Source: Flavobacteriaceae bacterium
GTDB taxonomy: Bacteria; Bacteroidota; Bacteroidia; Flavobacteriales; Flavobacteriaceae
Assembly (NCBI GenBank): GCA_013001365.1
Contig: JABDMQ010000358.1
Span: 1-18,103 of the forward strand
Length of the DNA stretch: 18,103 nucleotides
Direction of reading: 5' to 3'
A model generated the notes under the pieces. That model saw only the letters and a program-made list of their open reading frames with translations, was not told where the DNA came from and searched no databases. Shown here piece after piece: positions 15,478-18,103 of the stretch. The stretch's first letter is position 1. Every line of letters begins with the position of its first letter. Made by a program: the position numbers and the translations under genes.

Positions 15478-16848
15478 TTAATAATGAAACTGTTCACTCT
15501 CCTTCATGAATGGATTCCTTTTGGCCAATAAAGGCACTTTGGACAATGCTGTAAATACTAGGAAAATAAACAATCCTAAAAACAGCAATACCGATCCTAT
15601 CTCAGGGATTCCAATATACCATCTGTCGCCTACTGTAGCTGGCATGATCATATTGAAAACATCCACATAATGACCAACCAAGATCACCAATCCTGCCATA
15701 ACCACGAACCATGGAATACGTTTGTAATCACTGTTCATTAGTAATAGCAATGGGAAAATGAAATTCATAGCCAGCATACCGAAAAATGGTAACTTATAAT
15801 CTTCAATTCTGGTCACGAAATACGTTACTTCTTCTGGAATGTTCGCATACCAGATCAACATAAACTGTGAGAACCAAAGATAGGTCCAGAATATACTGAT
15901 CCCGAACATGAATTTTGCCAAATCATGAAGGTGACTATCGTTTACAAATTCCAGATATCCCTTTGATTTCAAATAAATGCTAATTAAAGCAATAGTAGTG
16001 ATTCCGCTAACGAACATACTTGCGAAAACGTACCATCCAAATAATGTGCTAAACCAGTGAGGGTCAACACTCATGATCCAGTCCCATGACATCATTGAAG
16101 AGGTATAGATATAGAATACCAAGAACCCAGCTGCCCATCGGAAGGCTTTCACAAAGTTCTTATTATCGCTAGATTGGTCTTGTGCCAATGATAATTTTCT
16201 AGAAATGTACCTGTAAAAACTCCATCCACCAATAAAGATAATAGCACGGATTACAAATCCTTTTAAGTTCAACCAAGATGATTTACCATCTACCAAAGCA
16301 TCGTATTCTGGACTTTCAGGATTGGTCATTTCCGGGTTCATCCAAACGAAAATATGGTCTCCTGCTACTAATGCAATGCCAACGACAATAATAGCACCAG
16401 GAAGGAGATAATAAGTAATAGCTTCCATGACCCTGAAAAGCACCGGTGACCATCCAGCCTGTGATGCCCATTGCACGGCATAAAAGGCTAATACTCCAAG
16501 TGAAATCATCATGAAAAAGAACGCAGCCACATAAAGTGCTGCCCATGGTCTATTATGAATTTGATGCATCACATGTTCCGCATGTTCATCTCCATGACCT
16601 GCTTCTTCTCCAGCATGTGATTCTGATTCACCATGCCCAGAAATTTCTTCATGTCCTTCGTCATGTGTCGCGGTTTCAGCATGCGCATCTCCATGTCCAC
16701 CTCCATGTGCAGAAGCCTCTTCGGCCAACATTATCTTGACATCTTCCAGAGATTTATGAGAATTCATAAAGCCATAGGTTACCATTAGCAGACCAGCTAC
16801 TATTAGTATTATCGATCCTATTTTTAGTCTATTTGAAAATGTATACAT
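15478..16848 (-). CDS. actF: Alternative complex III membrane subunit ActF (quinol:cytochrome c oxidoreductase, second quinone-binding-type subunit)
   Basis: ActF is one of the two NrfD-like polytopic subunits of alternative complex III, which oxidises menaquinol and passes electrons to cytochrome c or directly to the oxidase. The 456-residue protein has about ten hydrophobic segments. One lies at 11-28; the rest run from about residue 102 to 440. Recognisable segments include YYLLPGAIIVVGIALVAGDH, SMMSWDWIMSVDPHWFSTLF and WYANIPEE. Between the first and second membrane segments lies a His/Glu/Gly-rich loop with 12 His in residues 48-98. The ATG at 16848 lies 24 bp after actE, and coxB follows after 26 bp. 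The family assignment rests on these segments and on the actD-actE-actF-coxB-coxA order. Which NrfD-like subunit actually binds quinone cannot be read from this sequence. Confidence 0.93.
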   Translation of the reverse strand: MYTFSNRLKIGSIILIVAGLLMVTYGFMNSHKSLEDVKIMLAEEASAHGGGHGDAHAETATHDEGHEEISGHGESESHAGEEAGHGDEHAEHVMHQIHNRPWAALYVAAFFFMMISLGVLAFYAVQWASQAGWSPVLFRVMEAITYYLLPGAIIVVGIALVAGDHIFVWMNPEMTNPESPEYDALVDGKSSWLNLKGFVIRAIIFIGGWSFYRYISRKLSLAQDQSSDNKNFVKAFRWAAGFLVFYIYTSSMMSWDWIMSVDPHWFSTLFGWYVFASMFVSGITTIALISIYLKSKGYLEFVNDSHLHDLAKFMFGISIFWTYLWFSQFMLIWYANIPEEVTYFVTRIEDYKLPFFGMLAMNFIFPLLLLMNSDYKRIPWFVVMAGLVILVGHYVDVFNMIMPATVGDRWYIGIPEIGSVLLFLGLFIFLVFTALSKVPLLAKRNPFMKESEQFHY

Positions 16849-16872
16849 ATCTCTATATGAACTTATTCTTTC

Positions 16873-17430
16873 TTATTTCTCTAAATCTACCTTTAGCTTT
16901 TCTACGTAGGCCACAACTTGCCAACGCTCTTCTTCATTTAACTGGTTGGCATAGGACCCCATGGTATTCCTTCCATAATAGATCACATGATAAATACTTC
17001 CAGCTGTTATCGCTCGACCAGCATCTGCATAACTAGGTATCCCTAATATTTTCTCTCGTTTCATCAAGATACCTTGACCATCTCCTTTAGCACCATGACA
17101 TACACCACAATAGATATCGTAGAGTTCCTTTCCTATTTTAAGGTCGACCATTGTCGAATCCAAAGGGTTTACCAATTCTGCTTTAGCAGCTTGGTATCCT
17201 TCTTCATTATTCTCATAATCATAAACTGACATGCCTCTGGCAATCGAGCCTTCAGCTGGTATCATGGCTGCCTGTTCACCAGGGAAAACATCATATTCTC
17301 CATATGTTTCATAACCAACTGGCTCATACATATTTGGCATGTATTGGTAATTCGGCCTGCTATCCTTCTGACAAGAATAAAAGACACCAACCAAAACAGT
17401 CAGTAATAGTATTTTATATAAGCTCTTCAT
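16873..17430 (-). CDS. actE: Alternative complex III monoheme cytochrome c subunit ActE (lipoprotein)
   Basis: ActE is the membrane-anchored c-type cytochrome of alternative complex III and the likely electron exit toward the aa3 oxidase. From the ATG at 17430 the product has 185 residues: a lipoprotein signal (KSLYKILLLTVLVGVFYSC, lipidated Cys C20), a Tyr/Pro-rich linker (about 25-60), and a class I cytochrome c domain with CGVCH heme attachment (C108, C111, H112) and probable axial Met M157 in GRNTMGSY. The frame extends eight codons further to a TTG at 17454, inside the end of actD. That extension would put extra residues before a normal lipoprotein signal, so the internal ATG, 7 bp after the actD stop, is preferred. 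The -3 to -1 residues (FYS) are a loose lipobox. actF follows after 24 bp. Confidence 0.93.
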   Translation of the reverse strand: MKSLYKILLLTVLVGVFYSCQKDSRPNYQYMPNMYEPVGYETYGEYDVFPGEQAAMIPAEGSIARGMSVYDYENNEEGYQAAKAELVNPLDSTMVDLKIGKELYDIYCGVCHGAKGDGQGILMKREKILGIPSYADAGRAITAGSIYHVIYYGRNTMGSYANQLNEEERWQVVAYVEKLKVDLEK

Positions 17431-17437
17431 ATCTATA

Positions 17438-17968
17438 TTAATGGTCTTTATCAACTAAATTAATTTCGACTGCTCCAGTTTCTTTCAATAACTTTTTTAC
17501 TTCATTTTCATTTCCATTGACCGGGATTTCCATTAGGAAATGGTCATCTGTCGTTCTTGGATCCGGATTTTCAGCATTCTTGAATGGCCACATTCTACTT
17601 CGTAAATAAAATGTGATCACCATTAAATGTGCGGCAAAGAAAACGGTCATCTCGAACATAATAGGGACAAAGGCTGGCATATTTTCCAAATAACTAAAAC
17701 TCGGCTTACCACCAATATCCTGAGGCCAATCCTCGATCATTATGTAATTCATCATCAATATTGAAACAGTCAATCCAACACAGCCATACATAAACGATGT
17801 TATGGCAATACGGGTCGGTGCTAATCCCATGGCTTTATCTAGACCATGTACAGGAAAAGGCGTATAAATCTCTTCTATATGATGCTTCTCTGATTTTACT
17901 TTCTTGACTGCAGAAAGCAAGACATCGTCATCATTGTAAATAGCCTGTATAACTTTAGAAGATTCCAT
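17438..17968 (-). CDS. actD: Alternative complex III subunit ActD (DUF3341 family)
   Basis: ActD is a small integral membrane subunit of alternative complex III with a structural role; it carries no cofactor. The 176-residue protein matches the DUF3341 layout. A soluble N-terminal domain holds the conserved IEEIYTPFPVHGLDKAMGL (31-49). Two membrane helices follow (about 52-77 and 99-122). The C-terminal cytosolic part has DDHFLMEIPV (141-150) and a final LLKETGAVEINLVDKDH. The ATG at 17968 lies 9 bp after the stop of the partial upstream frame. The actE ATG is 7 bp after the actD stop, so tight operon organisation is likely. Confidence 0.93.
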   Translation of the reverse strand: MESSKVIQAIYNDDDVLLSAVKKVKSEKHHIEEIYTPFPVHGLDKAMGLAPTRIAITSFMYGCVGLTVSILMMNYIMIEDWPQDIGGKPSFSYLENMPAFVPIMFEMTVFFAAHLMVITFYLRSRMWPFKNAENPDPRTTDDHFLMEIPVNGNENEVKKLLKETGAVEINLVDKDH

Positions 17969-17977
17969 ATGCTATAA

Positions 17978-18103
17978 CTAGTTTATTAATTTTTTTGCTT
18001 GTCCGGACCAATCATCACGCTCAGCCCTTCCAGGGAAAGAGCCTGTAATTGAATCTAATAAATCATACTCTTTCTTGGTCATTTTACTTACCTGCAGGAA
18101 TGT
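17978..18103 (-). CDS. Partial reading frame upstream of actD, function not assigned
   Basis: Forty-one codons are open from the window edge to a TAG at 17978-17980, just 9 bp before actD. The peptide is hydrophilic: FLQVSKMTKKEYDLL, then DSITGSFPGRAERDDW, ending AKKLIN. It has no membrane segment. By gene order, actC (the first NrfD-like membrane subunit) should end here, so this could be its cytoplasmic tail. However, I do not recognise this tail as ActC. Alternatives are the end of an unrelated small soluble protein, or a 34-codon frame starting at the ATG at 18080-18082. In the last case actC would stop in another frame at one of the TAA codons at 18084-18086 or 18088-18090. Sequence to the right of the window would settle this. 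Confidence 0.5.
   Translation of the reverse strand, partial: TFLQVSKMTKKEYDLLDSITGSFPGRAERDDWSGQAKKLIN

Noticed and set aside
16536..16739. A His-rich plus-strand reading frame
   Set aside because: It is the antisense image of the GH/AH/EH-rich loop of actF, where CAT/ATG-rich DNA reads as His on both strands.
17431..17454. An eight-codon N-terminal extension of actE from a TTG inside actD
   Set aside because: The downstream ATG at 17430 gives a standard lipoprotein signal 7 bp after the actD stop; the extension adds a non-signal stretch.
1..18103. Defence system, mobile element, CRISPR array, tRNA or integration site
   Set aside because: The window is almost fully occupied by core genes in one orientation with gaps under 110 bp. 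I saw no direct-repeat array, transposase, integrase or tRNA-like sequence.

Overview
The window looks like conserved chromosomal core from a member of the Bacteroidota, most likely a marine-type Flavobacteriaceae. The evidence is a full-length SprA (the outer-membrane translocon of the type IX secretion and gliding system), an alternative complex III (Act) operon joined to an aa3 oxidase, AT-rich DNA, and TAnnTTTG promoter elements in the gaps between genes. Every gene I can support lies on the minus strand, so the window is transcribed from right to left. I see no mobile element, CRISPR array, tRNA, rRNA or phage gene, and no gene-free stretch longer than 300 bases.

Right part (about 12.5-18.1 kb): the distal half of a respiratory operon. 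In transcription order it holds a partial unassigned reading frame at the right edge, actD, actE, actF, coxB and coxA. It ends in a strong Rho-independent terminator at 12466-12495. The Act proteins form a quinol:cytochrome c oxidoreductase that replaces the bc1 complex. CoxA and CoxB are the catalytic and CuA subunits of the cytochrome c oxidase that accepts its electrons. Spacings of 24-31 bp or less, and conserved gene order, suggest one transcript and one supercomplex. No subunit III gene follows coxA before the terminator.

Middle part (about 8.2-12.5 kb): ruvB (Holliday-junction motor) and queG (epoxyqueuosine reductase) overlap by 4 bp. maeB, a two-domain malic enzyme, follows and has its own likely promoter.

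Left part (1-8.1 kb): ruvA is followed after 6 bp by the very large sprA, then by the 5' end of gcvH, which runs off the left edge. ruvA and gcvH each have a recognisable promoter candidate. sprA has none of its own and probably depends on ruvA transcription.

Three automatically plausible starts need care. sprA and queG begin with TTG. ruvB should start 33 bp inside its longest frame, because the extra N-terminus is encoded by the cox terminator hairpin. actE likewise should start at the internal ATG, at position 17430. I find no undescribed multi-gene system. The items most worth a second look are the unassigned frame at the right edge, the in-frame ruvA/sprA junction, the altered CuA/Mg motif of CoxB, and the histidine-rich segments of ActF and CoxA.
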